This document shows, one piece after another, positions 55,040 through 63,871 of a stretch of DNA of 64,000 nt. Location: assembly GCA_001899855.1 (NCBI GenBank), contig MKWR01000017.1, positions 1 through 64,000 on the forward strand, read 5' to 3'. The DNA is from Lysobacterales bacterium 63-13. GTDB lineage: Bacteria; Pseudomonadota; Gammaproteobacteria; Xanthomonadales; Rhodanobacteraceae. The translations under genes and the position numbers were made by a program. The notes under the pieces are model-generated. The model had not been told where the DNA came from and searched no databases. It saw only the letters and a program-made list of their open reading frames with translations. Numbering within the stretch: the stretch's first letter is position 1; each line of letters opens with the position of its first letter.

Positions 55040-55885
55040 CTAGACCCCGATCACCGTGCGCACATCGAGCAATTCCGGGAAGAAGGTCAGGTCGAGCGCC
55101 TTCTTCAGGAAGCCAACCCCGGACGATCCGCCGGTGCCGCGCTTGTGGCCGATGATGCGTTCAACCGTCTTCATGTGGCGGAAACGCCAGAGCTGGAAGG
55201 ATTCCTCGACATCGACCAGCTGCTCGCAGAAATGGTATTCGGACCAGAACTCGTCGGCGTTTTCGTAGATGCGCTTGAATACCGGCACCAGGTCCTCGCG
55301 GCGACGATGCGGCAGCGACCAGTCGCGCTCGATGCAATCCGCCGGGATGGCATGGCCGGCGCGGGCGAGATGGCGCAGGAACTCGTCATACAGGCTCGGT
55401 GCCTCGAGTACGGCGCGCAACTCGGCCTGACGCAGCGGATCGTGATTGAACACGGCGAGCATGTCGGCGTTCTTGTTGCCGAGCAGGAACTCGATCATGC
55501 GGTACTGCTGCGACTGGAACCCCGAGGCCGGACCGAGGACATGGCGGAATTGCTGGTACTCGGTTGGCGTCAAGGTTTCCAGCACCGCCCATTGCTCGAA
55601 CAACTGGCGCTGGATCTGCTTGACCCGGGCGAGGATCTTCAGGGACGTGTCGGTCTGGTCGGTCGACAACAATGCCGTGGCCGCACGCAGTTCGTGGATG
55701 ATCAACTTCATCCACAGTTCGCTGACGTGGTGCTGGACGATGAACAACATCTCGTCATGGTGTGTCGGCTCGCTGAGCGGCTTCTGCGCAGACAGCAAGG
55801 TGTCCAGTTGCAGGTAGCCACCATAGTTCTGGCGATCACGCAGATCGACCTCGATGCCTTGTTCGAGTTCGCGTCGGTTTTCCAT
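55040..55885 (-). CDS. kynA: Tryptophan 2,3-dioxygenase
   Basis: Haem enzyme that opens tryptophan to N-formylkynurenine. The 281-aa protein has the substrate-side [11 protein letters not shown] and [40 protein letters not shown], and the haem-binding His in [22 protein letters not shown]. The start at 55885 ([10 protein letters not shown]) gives the bacterial family length. No other kynurenine-pathway genes (kynB, kynU) are seen nearby. It is divergent from the E1alpha gene. Confidence 0.95.
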   Translation of the reverse strand: MENRRELEQGIEVDLRDRQNYGGYLQLDTLLSAQKPLSEPTHHDEMLFIVQHHVSELWMKLIIHELRAATALLSTDQTDTSLKILARVKQIQRQLFEQWAVLETLTPTEYQQFRHVLGPASGFQSQQYRMIEFLLGNKNADMLAVFNHDPLRQAELRAVLEAPSLYDEFLRHLARAGHAIPADCIERDWSLPHRRREDLVPVFKRIYENADEFWSEYHFCEQLVDVEESFQLWRFRHMKTVERIIGHKRGTGGSSGVGFLKKALDLTFFPELLDVRTVIGV

Positions 55886-56217
55886 ATCGGTTCGTGCAGT
55901 GTCGGGAGTGAATGTGCACGCTACCGGACGCGCCCGCGCTGCGCCAGCGCCCGCAAGCGCGGCCGAATTGCTGCAGTGAGCCTTGCGCGTCGCGGCGACG
56001 CTTGCTATCAAGTCACGGTAGTTTCACGATACCGGGAAGCAATACGGCGCAGTATCGCGCAATCCGGCACTGGATCCGGATCCCGCACGACACGTTCGCA
56101 CCGCTCCCCGGAGCCGGTCGGCAATGCCGATGTCGCACAGCGACGACAACTGACACCTCCGGTCCCGACAGACCCGCATGCGCTGTCTTCGCGAAGCGCG
56201 ATCCAGTGGAGAATTCC
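55886..56217. other. Divergent promoter region between kynA and E1alpha
   Basis: About 330 bp with no gene visible; the track ORF of E1alpha extends through it without family-like sequence. A short inverted pair (gatacc.. / ..cagtatc) lies near 56028-56055. Promoters for both genes are expected. Confidence 0.45.
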
Positions 56218-57294
56218 GTGCCAACAGCCGCCACGTTTGAAATCGAATACGTCCAGTATCTCAATGCCGAAGGCAAGCTGGTCCGCGACGACCTGCCCGC
56301 CTTCGCGCGCGATGTCCGACAACTGGTCAAGCTGTACCAGGAAATGCTCATGGTGCGCATTTTCGATACCAAGGCGATCGCCCTGCAGCGCACCGGCAAG
56401 CTGGGCACCTACGCGCCCTGCCTCGGCCATGAGGCGACCTACCTGGCCATTGGCAGCGCCATGCAGGAAGACGATTGCTTCGCCCCGAGCTACCGCGAAT
56501 ACGGCGTGCAGTTCCATCGCGGCGTGAAACCGCGCGAGCTGCTGATGTACTGGGGCGGCGACGAGCGTGGCAACAATTTTTCCGGGCCGGCGCATGATTT
56601 CGCCTGGTGCGTGCCGATCGGCACGCAGTGCCTGCACGCAGCCGGCGCAGCGCTGGCCTTCAAGACGCGCAAGGAGCCGCGCGTGGCGGTCTGCACGATC
56701 GGCGATGGCGGCTCTTCAAAGGCCGATTTCAACAGCGCCATCAATGTTGCCGGGGCGATGACGCTGCCGCTGGTCGCGGTGATCGTCAACAACCAGTGGG
56801 CCATCTCGGTGCCGCGCAGCGCGCAGACCGGGGCAAAGACCCTCGCCCAGAAAGGCATTGCCGCGGGCCTCGAATGCGTGCAGGTCGACGGCAACGACCT
56901 CATCGCCATGCGCACCGTGATGGACCACGCCCTAAAGCGCGCCCGCCACGGCCATGGCGGCATGGTCATCGAAGCGGTCACCTATCGCCTGTCCGACCAC
57001 ACCACTGCCGATGACGCGCGTCGTTATCGATCCGAGCAGGAGGTCAAGGATGCCTGGATGCGCGAGCCCTTGCGCCGCATGAAGGCTTACCTGATGTCGC
57101 TGAACGCGTGGACCGAGGACGAGGAAACCGCGCTCAAGGAGCAATGCACGAAATATGTCGATGGCGAAGTCAACGCCTATCTGGAAACCCGCGCGCAACC
57201 GATCGAGAGCATGTTCGACTACACCTATGCCGAACTGCCACCGGATCTGCTTGTCCAGCGCGACGAAGCGATCTTCTGGGAAAAGCGCGGCTGA
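56218..57294 (+). CDS. 2-oxo acid dehydrogenase E1 component, alpha subunit
   Basis: A 358-aa ThDP-dependent subunit that decarboxylates a 2-oxo acid and passes the acyl group to E2. It shows MVRIFDTKAIALQRTGKLGTYAPCLGHEA, the ThDP motif GDGGSSKADFNSA...VNNQWAISVP and a phosphorylation-loop-like YRLSDHTTADDARRYR. It could serve pyruvate or branched-chain 2-oxo acids; the Gram-positive PDH-like wording YVQYLNAEGKLV leaves both open, and the amino-acid catabolic setting favours the branched-chain type. The GTG at 56218 lies 8 bp after ggag and gives the best N-terminus. Confidence 0.9.
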   Translation: MPTAATFEIEYVQYLNAEGKLVRDDLPAFARDVRQLVKLYQEMLMVRIFDTKAIALQRTGKLGTYAPCLGHEATYLAIGSAMQEDDCFAPSYREYGVQFHRGVKPRELLMYWGGDERGNNFSGPAHDFAWCVPIGTQCLHAAGAALAFKTRKEPRVAVCTIGDGGSSKADFNSAINVAGAMTLPLVAVIVNNQWAISVPRSAQTGAKTLAQKGIAAGLECVQVDGNDLIAMRTVMDHALKRARHGHGGMVIEAVTYRLSDHTTADDARRYRSEQEVKDAWMREPLRRMKAYLMSLNAWTEDEETALKEQCTKYVDGEVNAYLETRAQPIESMFDYTYAELPPDLLVQRDEAIFWEKRG

Positions 57295-57383
57295 AGCCGC
57301 TTCCTGAAAAGTTGCGCAACACGCATGGCACTCGCGACAACGCTGCCAGGCAAACATCCAATGCAAACCGACGAATCCAAACC

Positions 57384-58364
57384 ATGGCCCAAATCACCCT
57401 GATCGAAGCAGTCACCCAGGCGCTGGCCTGGGAAATGAAACACGATCCCAGCGTCGTCGTCCTTGGCGAGGATGTCGGCGTCAATGGCGGCGTGTTCCGC
57501 GCCACCCAGGGCCTGCTCGACAAGTTCGGCGCGGAGCGCGTGATCGACACGCCGCTCGATGAAACGACGATTGGCGGCATCACCGTGGGCCTTGCCGCGC
57601 AGGGCATGAAACCGGTTGCCGAAGCGCAATTCGAAGGCTTCATCTACGCCATGCTTGAGCAGATCATTTGCCACGCCGCGCGCATGCGCAATCGCACGCG
57701 CGGACGCCTGACCTGTCCGGCCGTCTGGCGCGCGCCCTGGGGCGGCGGCATCCGCGCGCCGGAACACCATTCCGAGGCCAATGAAGCATTGTTCACGAAT
57801 GTACCTGGCTTGCGCGTGGTCCTGCCGTCGTCACCCGCACGCGCCTACGGCCTGCTGCTCGCCTCGATCCGCGATCCCGATCCGGTCATCTTCTTCGAGC
57901 CCAAGCGCATCTATCGCCAGTACAAGGAAGAAGTACCCGATGACGGCGAAGCCTTGCCGCTGGATGTCTGCTTCGTGCTTCGTGATGGCAGCGACGTGAC
58001 CCTGGTCACCTGGGGCGCGCAGGTCAAGGAAACCCTTGAAGCCGCCGAGGCACTGGCCGCCGAAGGCATCAGCGCCGAAGTCATCGACGTGGCCACGCTG
58101 AAGCCGCTTGATTTCGACACCATCCACGAATCGGTGCGCAAGACCGGGCGCTGCGTGATCGTGCACGAGGCACCGCGCACGGCCGGCTTTGGGTCCGAGA
58201 TTTCCGCACGCCTGGCCGAGCACGCGATGTACGATCTTGTCGCGCCGGTCGAGCGCGTGACCGGCTACGACACGCATATCCCGCTGTTCCGACTTGAAAT
58301 GAAATACCTGCCGAGCGTCGACAAGATTGTCGCCGCCGCCAAACGCACCCTGGCCGCAAGCTGA
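57384..58364 (+). CDS. 2-oxo acid dehydrogenase E1 component, beta subunit
   Basis: A 326-aa partner of the alpha subunit (alpha2beta2 E1). It starts MAQITLIEAVTQALAWEM and shows VLGEDVGVNGGVFRAT, RVIDTPLDETTIGGITVGLA, PAVWRAPWGGGIRAPEHHSE and VIDVATLKPLDFDTI. It lies 89 bp after E1alpha and 17 bp before E2, in the same direction. The start at 57384 removes the extra N-terminal track sequence. Confidence 0.93.
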   Translation: MAQITLIEAVTQALAWEMKHDPSVVVLGEDVGVNGGVFRATQGLLDKFGAERVIDTPLDETTIGGITVGLAAQGMKPVAEAQFEGFIYAMLEQIICHAARMRNRTRGRLTCPAVWRAPWGGGIRAPEHHSEANEALFTNVPGLRVVLPSSPARAYGLLLASIRDPDPVIFFEPKRIYRQYKEEVPDDGEALPLDVCFVLRDGSDVTLVTWGAQVKETLEAAEALAAEGISAEVIDVATLKPLDFDTIHESVRKTGRCVIVHEAPRTAGFGSEISARLAEHAMYDLVAPVERVTGYDTHIPLFRLEMKYLPSVDKIVAAAKRTLAAS

Positions 58365-58381
58365 GCCGACGGAGTCGATGC

Positions 58382-59755
58382 ATGAGCGAGACAAAAACAT
58401 TCCACCTGCCCGACCTCGGCGAAGGCCTGCCCGATGCCACCATCGTCGAATGGTTCGTCAAACCCGGTGACGTCGCCAGGCTCGATGAGCCGCTGGTGTC
58501 GATGGAGACGGCCAAGGCCGTCGTCGAAGTGCCCTCGCCGTTCTCGGGCAAGGTCGTCAAGCAGCATGGCAACGCCGGCGACATCATCGAAACCGGAGCG
58601 GCGCTGATTGAGATCGAGATCGATGCCAGCCTGCCGCAACGCGCCGACGCCGAAGCCACAGGACATCATCACGGGCCGCCAAAGCCGGCCGCGCCGAAAG
58701 TCGAATCCAGTGTGGCAAAACCGGCGCCGGCCGAAAGCAAGGCCAGCACGGAGCGCGCCGACTCGGGCACCGTGGTCGGCGCGATGGAAGCGAGCGATCG
58801 CGTGCATGCCGAGCAGACCTCGAATGTCGGCGGCGTCAAGGCCGTGCCTGCGGTGCGCGCGCTGGCGAAGAAACTCGGCATCGACCTGGGCCGGGTCAAG
58901 CCCAGCGGTGCCGATGGCGTGGTCACCCTCAAGGACGTCAAGGCCGCCGCTGAAGCCGGAAGCGCACGTATCGGTGCGACACCGGCCCCGGAGCGTGCAG
59001 CCGCCGCAGCGAGCCCGCCGCCTGCCGCGGCGGTTGCGCAAAGATCCGCAAGCGAGCGCACCACGCTTTCCGCATCCGGCCAGCCGATGCGCACGACGCC
59101 GCCGACACAGCGGGTCAGCGGCCAGCCCGAGCAACTCAAGGGCGTGCGCCGCAACATGGCGCGGGTGATGGCCGCCGCGCATGCGCAGGTCGTCCCGACC
59201 ATGGTCAGCGATGACGCCGACATCCACGCCTGGCTGCCGGGCAATGACATCACCGTGCGCCTGATCCGCGCGATCGTGCGCGCAGCCCAAGCCGTGCCGG
59301 CGCTGAATGCCTGGTTCGACGGCGAAAACCTGACCCGCACCCTGCATCCACACGTCGATATCGGCATCGCCGTGGATACCGACGACGGCTTGTTCGTGCC
59401 GGCCTTGCGCAATGCCGACGTGCTCGATGCCAACGGCATCCGCCAGGCGGTCAATCGCTTGCGCGACCAGGTCATCAACCGCAGCATCCCGGCCGATGAA
59501 CTCAAGGGCTACACGATCTCGCTGTCGAATTTCGGCGTCTTCGCCGGCCGCTACGCGACGCCGATCGTGGTGCCGCCCACGGTTGCCATCATCGCGGCCG
59601 GCAAGGGCCGCCACCAGATGACCCCGGTCATGGGCGGCTTCGAATCGCACAAGGTCATCCCGCTGTCGCTGACCTTCGACCATCGCGCCGCCACCGGCGG
59701 CGAGGCAGCACGCTTCCTCAAGGTGATGCTGGACGATCTGGCGCGGCCGGCCTGA
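58382..59755 (+). CDS. 2-oxo acid dehydrogenase E2 component (dihydrolipoyl acyltransferase)
   Basis: A 457-aa core subunit. One lipoyl domain (1-80) has the lipoylated Lys in SMETAKAVVEVPSP; a flexible Ala/Pro linker follows, then a peripheral subunit-binding domain (AVPAVRALAKKLGIDLGRVKPSGADGVVTLKDV, about 155-190) and the C-terminal catalytic domain. The usual catalytic HRxxDG motif reads FDHRAATGGEAARF, so the Asp is Thr; this may be a subfamily trait or affect activity. The E3 gene (lpd) is not adjacent and must lie elsewhere. It closes the E1alpha-E1beta-E2 operon. Confidence 0.93.
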   Translation: MSETKTFHLPDLGEGLPDATIVEWFVKPGDVARLDEPLVSMETAKAVVEVPSPFSGKVVKQHGNAGDIIETGAALIEIEIDASLPQRADAEATGHHHGPPKPAAPKVESSVAKPAPAESKASTERADSGTVVGAMEASDRVHAEQTSNVGGVKAVPAVRALAKKLGIDLGRVKPSGADGVVTLKDVKAAAEAGSARIGATPAPERAAAAASPPPAAAVAQRSASERTTLSASGQPMRTTPPTQRVSGQPEQLKGVRRNMARVMAAAHAQVVPTMVSDDADIHAWLPGNDITVRLIRAIVRAAQAVPALNAWFDGENLTRTLHPHVDIGIAVDTDDGLFVPALRNADVLDANGIRQAVNRLRDQVINRSIPADELKGYTISLSNFGVFAGRYATPIVVPPTVAIIAAGKGRHQMTPVMGGFESHKVIPLSLTFDHRAATGGEAARFLKVMLDDLARPA

Positions 59756-60313
59756 TCCGGCGGATTCGCGATCGCCGCGGTTCAGTGTTTTTGGGTTTGA
59801 TGCTCGGGATCAGGAGTCCCTCATCCGCCCTGCGGGCACCTTCTCCCGCAAGGGGAGAAGGAAAGGAAAAGCGCGATGCAGAAGCATGCGGAAATCTGCT
59901 TTGGCGTTGCTGCGCAGGATGCGCAGTGAATGGGGCCCCTATGCAGCGGCAACGTGATGGAGGGATAGCCCGCAGGGTGGGCGCAGGGGATTGCGCCCAG
60001 TTCGACGTCAGTCCAGGGATGGACTGTCGGCGAACCCCCGGAGTCGCGTTGCGCAGTCGGAGGGCAGGATGCCCGGAGACCGCTGCATCGGGGTGGCCTT
60101 TCTTTTGGTTACTTTTCTTTGGCCACGCAAAGAAAAGTGACTCGCTCGCCGGAGGCGAGTGAAAAAGGACAGGATGCCGCGCTCCGAAGGAGCGTGCTCT
60201 GAAGATGCAAGGAGCACAGTCACTGGATCCGAAGGTGATGGACTCGAATGCAGGAAATGCAGGAGCAGTTTCCTGCCGGCCTGCGCCGGGATAGCAATCA
60301 GCGAAACCCCAGG
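59756..60313. repeat. Repeat-rich spacer with three hairpins
   Basis: No gene is seen in these 558 bp. Hairpins: ccttctccc/gggagaagg (59839-59861); gttacttttctttg/caaagaaaagtgac with one mismatch (60108-60141); ctcgcc/ggcgag (60145-60159). The segment tggttacttttctttggcca followed by agaaaagtgactcgctcg is of a kind that I remember as scattered in Xanthomonadales intergenic DNA. The region separates the E2 gene from ribB, which converge here, so terminators are also expected. Confidence 0.65.
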
Positions 60314-61429
60314 CTATCGATCGTTCGATGGCACGGAAACATCCTCGTAACCGACGATATCGAGGTCGAAACCTGCCAGGCCGACCAGCTTGCGCGGCGT
60401 GCCGAGCACGCGCAGGTGGCGCACGCCGAGATCGGCGAGGATCTGCGCACCGAGTCCATGGCGGCGCCATTCGCTGGCCGGATCGCTGGCTTGCTTTGCC
60501 GTCGTTCCCGCCAGGCAATCGAGCGCGGCTTCAGCCTCGCCAGCCTCGCTCAGCACGACGACGACACCGCGATCTTCGTCGGCAATGCGGCGCAGGGCCG
60601 CGGTAACGCTCAGGCCGAGATCGTCGCGCCGCAGGTGCAGCACGTCGGACAGCGTGTTGCGCACGTGCACGCGGGTCAGCACCGGCTGGCCATCGGCGAC
60701 GTTGCCGCGCACGAGGGCAAAATGCAGGGCCTTCTGCACCAGATCGCGATAGACGACCAGGTTGAACGTGCCGAACTCGGTATCGACGGCGACATCGCGC
60801 ACCCGCTCGATGGTGTTCTCGGTCTGCAGGCGATAACGGATGAGGTCGGCAATGGTGCCGATCTTCAAGCCGTGCTTGCGCGCGAATTCCTCCAGCGCCG
60901 GCCGCCGCGCCATGGTGCCGTCGTCGTCCATCACCTCGACGATCACGCCGGCCGGTTCAAGGCCGGCCATGGTGGCCAGATCGCAGGCTGCTTCGGTATG
61001 CCCGGCGCGCACGAGCACGCCACCGGTCTGCGCGGTGAGCGGGAAGATGTGCCCGGGCTGGGCCAGGTGTTCCGGGCGCGCATCGGCGGCCACCGCGGTG
61101 CGGATCGTGTGCGCACGATCGTAGGCCGAGATGCCGGTGGTGACGCCTTCGGCGGCTTCGATCGACACGGTGAAATTGGTGTGGTGCGAAGAGGTGTTGT
61201 TGTGCACCATCGGCTTCAGGCCAAGCTGGCGGCAGCGTGCCGCGGTCAGGGTCAGACAGACCAGACCGCGCGCTTCGCGGACCATGAAGTTGATGTCCTC
61301 GGGGCGCACCTTTTCCGCAGCCATGACCAGATCACCTTCGTTTTCGCGATCCTCGTCGTCAAGGATCACGACCATGCGGCCGGCGCGGATGTCATCGAGG
61401 ATATCGGGGATCGTGTTGAAGCTCATCAT
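60314..61429 (-). CDS. ribB: 3,4-dihydroxy-2-butanone-4-phosphate synthase with degenerate GTP cyclohydrolase II domain
   Basis: A 371-aa RibBA-type protein. The N-terminal half is an intact DHBP synthase: DDEDRENEGDLVMAAE (metal site), NFMVREARGLVCLTL, TGISAYDRAHTI and RAGHTEAACDLA. The C-terminal half has the GTP cyclohydrolase II outline (VLTRVHVRNTLSDVLHL..., LGAQILADLGVRHLRVLG) but lacks the zinc-binding cysteines of the normal HSxCLTGDxxxxxRCDCG segment. It should therefore supply only the four-carbon unit for riboflavin; a separate RibA is needed elsewhere. It is the last gene of the glyA-nrdR-ribD-ribE-ribB set. Confidence 0.92.
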   Translation of the reverse strand: MMSFNTIPDILDDIRAGRMVVILDDEDRENEGDLVMAAEKVRPEDINFMVREARGLVCLTLTAARCRQLGLKPMVHNNTSSHHTNFTVSIEAAEGVTTGISAYDRAHTIRTAVAADARPEHLAQPGHIFPLTAQTGGVLVRAGHTEAACDLATMAGLEPAGVIVEVMDDDGTMARRPALEEFARKHGLKIGTIADLIRYRLQTENTIERVRDVAVDTEFGTFNLVVYRDLVQKALHFALVRGNVADGQPVLTRVHVRNTLSDVLHLRRDDLGLSVTAALRRIADEDRGVVVVLSEAGEAEAALDCLAGTTAKQASDPASEWRRHGLGAQILADLGVRHLRVLGTPRKLVGLAGFDLDIVGYEDVSVPSNDR

Positions 61430-61465
61430 CTGTTTCCGTGGAAATCCATCAGTGGAGATCTGGCG

Positions 61466-62077
61466 TCACATTGCGGGGGCTTGTTCGCGGAACTCGGCGA
61501 GGCGCTCGGCGTAACGCGCCATGCGGTCGACTTCGATGTTCACCGCATCGCCGATGCGGCGCGTGGCAAACGTCGTCACTTCCTGCGTGTGCGGAATCAG
61601 GTTGACGCCGAAGCGCAGGCCTTCGACCTCATTGACGGTGAGGCTGACGCCATCGATGCAGATCGAGCCCTTGCTGGCGATGTAGCGCGCAAGCGTGGCG
61701 GGCACCTCGAAGGTCCAGCGCTGCGAACGCGCATCGCCGTGGACATCGATGACCCGGCCCAACCCGTCGACGTGACCGGACACCAGGTGCCCACCGAGCC
61801 GATCACTGAGGCGCAATGCCTTTTCCAGATTGACCGGCGCACCCGGCAGCAAGGTGCCCAGCGTGGTCAAACCCAGCGTTTCCAGCGAGACATCGGCAGC
61901 AAAGGTATCCGCGGTCAGCTCGAGCGCAGTCAGGCAGACGCCGGCCACGGCAATGCTGTCGCCCTGGCGCACGTCATCAAGCGCCAGCGTTCCGACATGG
62001 AAAACCATGCGCCGATCGCCACCGCGCTCTTCACTGCCGAACAGTCGGCCGATCGACTGGATGATTCCGGTAAACAC
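61466..62077 (-). CDS. ribE: Riboflavin synthase, alpha subunit
   Basis: A 203-aa enzyme that dismutates two lumazine molecules to riboflavin. The two internally repeated barrels are visible: the first starts MFTGIIQSIGRL with GDSIAVAGVCLT, the second has GGHLVSGHVDGLG, and later GSICIDGVSLTVNEV and FGVNLIPHTQE. The start is a GTG directly after the ribD stop (TGAGTG), indicating tight coupling. The product of ribH is not encoded in the window. Confidence 0.95.
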   Translation of the reverse strand: MFTGIIQSIGRLFGSEERGGDRRMVFHVGTLALDDVRQGDSIAVAGVCLTALELTADTFAADVSLETLGLTTLGTLLPGAPVNLEKALRLSDRLGGHLVSGHVDGLGRVIDVHGDARSQRWTFEVPATLARYIASKGSICIDGVSLTVNEVEGLRFGVNLIPHTQEVTTFATRRIGDAVNIEVDRMARYAERLAEFREQAPAM

Positions 62078-63196
62078 TCACGCCTCCAGGGGTCGCAACA
62101 GCAAACGCCAATCCGCGCCGATCATGCGCTGATCGACCACACCCAGTTTCCAGCGCGCGGCCATCTCGCCAAGCGCGGGCAGCGCCAGCAAGGGACGTGC
62201 GCTGTCGCCAAGCAGGACCGGCGCCACATACAGCAACAGCTCATCGACCAGGCCAGCGGCAAACAAGGCTCCAGCAAGCGTCGGCCCGGCCTCGACCTGG
62301 ATCTCGTTGATCTCGCGCGCGGCAAGCAAGGCCAGCACCGCTGACAGGTCGAGCCGCCCTTGGCGGATTTCAACCGCGGCCAGCTCGACATGCTCGAAAC
62401 GTCGATCGATTGGTCGCGCCCCAGGCCCATGCAGGACCAGGGTCGGCAGCGAACCATCAAGGACCTGCGCAGTAGCTGGAACACGCAGTTCGCGATCGAG
62501 GATGACGCGCAGCGGCGGCAGCGGTGCCATGGCGGCATCCGTGGCATCTGGCAGGCGCAGGCTCAGCGCCGGATCGTCGGCGAGCACGGTGCCGATGCCG
62601 CTCAGGATCGCCGAACTGCGTGCGCGCCAGCGCTGCACATCGGCGCGCGCGGCCGCTGCGGTAATCCATTTCGACTCGCCGCTGGCCAGCGCCGTGCGGC
62701 CATCGAGGCTCATCGCCAGCTTGACCCGCAACCACGGCCGGCCACGTTCGATGCGCGAAAGGAACCCGCGATTGATCTCGCGCGCGGCACTGGCCATAAG
62801 GCCGCTCTCGACGATGATCCCGGCCTCGCGCAATTTGGCTGTTCCGCGACCATCGACCTCGGCAAACGGATCCGCATGCGCGATGACGACCCGTGCGACG
62901 CCCGCGGCGATCAAGGCATCGGCGCAGGGCGGCGTGCGCCCGAAGTGCGCGCAGGGTTCGAGCGTCACATAGGCGGTGGCGGCGCGTGCGCGATCACCCG
63001 CTTCGTTCAAGGCAAAGACTTCGGCATGTGCGCCACCGGCACGCTGGTGCCAGCCACTGCCAAGGATCTGCTCGCCGTGCGCGATCACGCAGCCAACGCG
63101 CGGATTGGGGTCGGTGGTGAACAAGCCGCGTTCGGCCAGGCGCAGCGCAAGCGCCATGTGCGCATGGTCGACGGCGCTGAATTCCACCGCGCTCAC
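62078..63196 (-). CDS. ribD: Bifunctional riboflavin deaminase/reductase RibD
   Basis: A 372-aa two-domain enzyme for the second and third steps of riboflavin synthesis. The N-terminal deaminase has the zinc motif HAEVFAL (His57, Glu59) and PCAHFGRTPPCADAL (C82, C91). The C-terminal NADPH reductase has RPWLRVKLAMSLDGRTAL, SKWIT and VEAGPTLAGALFAAGLVDELLLYVAPVLLG. The gap to nrdR is 20 bp, and it abuts ribE. Confidence 0.96.
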   Translation of the reverse strand: MSAVEFSAVDHAHMALALRLAERGLFTTDPNPRVGCVIAHGEQILGSGWHQRAGGAHAEVFALNEAGDRARAATAYVTLEPCAHFGRTPPCADALIAAGVARVVIAHADPFAEVDGRGTAKLREAGIIVESGLMASAAREINRGFLSRIERGRPWLRVKLAMSLDGRTALASGESKWITAAAARADVQRWRARSSAILSGIGTVLADDPALSLRLPDATDAAMAPLPPLRVILDRELRVPATAQVLDGSLPTLVLHGPGARPIDRRFEHVELAAVEIRQGRLDLSAVLALLAAREINEIQVEAGPTLAGALFAAGLVDELLLYVAPVLLGDSARPLLALPALGEMAARWKLGVVDQRMIGADWRLLLRPLEA

Positions 63197-63216
63197 GGCA
63201 AGCCGGCCATGCCGCT

Positions 63217-63735
63217 TCAGCCCCTGGCCTTGCGTGCGGGACCTTCCTCAAGCAAGGGCAGTTGCAGGGTTTCCAGTCCGGGCAGGTCGCGTTCGAGCTT
63301 TTCGATTTCCTCGCGGAAGGCCTGCACGTCCTCGAAACTGCGATAGACGGAAGCAAAGCGCACGTAGGCGACCTGGTCGAGCTTCTTCAATTCGCGCATG
63401 ACCAGTTCGCCGACATGCATCGAGGCAATCTCGCGCTCGCCACTGCGCCGCAGATCATCGATCACGCTGCGCACGGCCAGGTCGACCTCGTCGCTGGCAA
63501 CCGGACGCTTCTGCAAGGCCCGACTGAAACTGGTGCGCAGCTTGCGCTCGTCGAACGACTCGCGACGGCCATCGGACTTGACCACCGCCGGCAATTTCAA
63601 TTCGGCCGTCTCGAAGGTATTGAACCGCTCATTGCACTTCTCGCACTCACGCCGCCGCCTGATCGTCGTGCCATCGTCGGACACGCGCGAATCAATCACC
63701 CGGGTATCTTCGTGCTGGCAGAAGGGGCAGTGCAT
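63217..63735 (-). CDS. nrdR: Transcriptional repressor NrdR
   Basis: A 172-aa zinc-ribbon and ATP-cone regulator of ribonucleotide reductase genes. The zinc ribbon uses C3/C6 (CPFC) and C31/C34 (CEKC) after RRRR; the ATP-cone follows ([29 protein letters not shown]). The C-terminal tail is a little longer than in many homologues. It lies upstream of ribD as in many gammaproteobacteria. Confidence 0.96.
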   Translation of the reverse strand: MHCPFCQHEDTRVIDSRVSDDGTTIRRRRECEKCNERFNTFETAELKLPAVVKSDGRRESFDERKLRTSFSRALQKRPVASDEVDLAVRSVIDDLRRSGEREIASMHVGELVMRELKKLDQVAYVRFASVYRSFEDVQAFREEIEKLERDLPGLETLQLPLLEEGPARKARG

Positions 63736-63738
63736 CTA

Positions 63739-63867
63739 GGGGAACGGGAATGGGGAATTGGGAATGGGGAATGGGTTGAAAGCAGTCCTCGCACCCTTGG
63801 CGGACTCCCGCACGGATATCGAAATCCGGCTCTTGCCGATTCCCGATTCCCTGTTCCCCATTCCCTG
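63739..63867. repeat. G-rich iterated repeat and its inverted copy between glyA and nrdR
   Basis: 63739-63775 holds iterations of ggga(a)t(g/t)g on the + strand, and 63835-63867 holds the complement (attcccgattccctg..). They can pair into a long imperfect hairpin in the glyA-nrdR spacer. Such gggaatgggg strings are of REP or microsatellite-like type. Confidence 0.7.
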
Positions 63868-63871
63868 CACC

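Noticed and set aside
53147-56527. 1126-codon plus-strand ORF
   Set aside because: It runs antisense through the POT and kynA genes and into E1alpha; its translation is low-complexity (His/Gln/Arg/Asp rich) and without domains, a product of high GC at third positions.
58265-59683. 472-codon minus-strand ORF
   Set aside because: Antisense to the E2 gene.
60248-62344. 698-codon plus-strand ORF
   Set aside because: Antisense to ribB, ribE and part of ribD.
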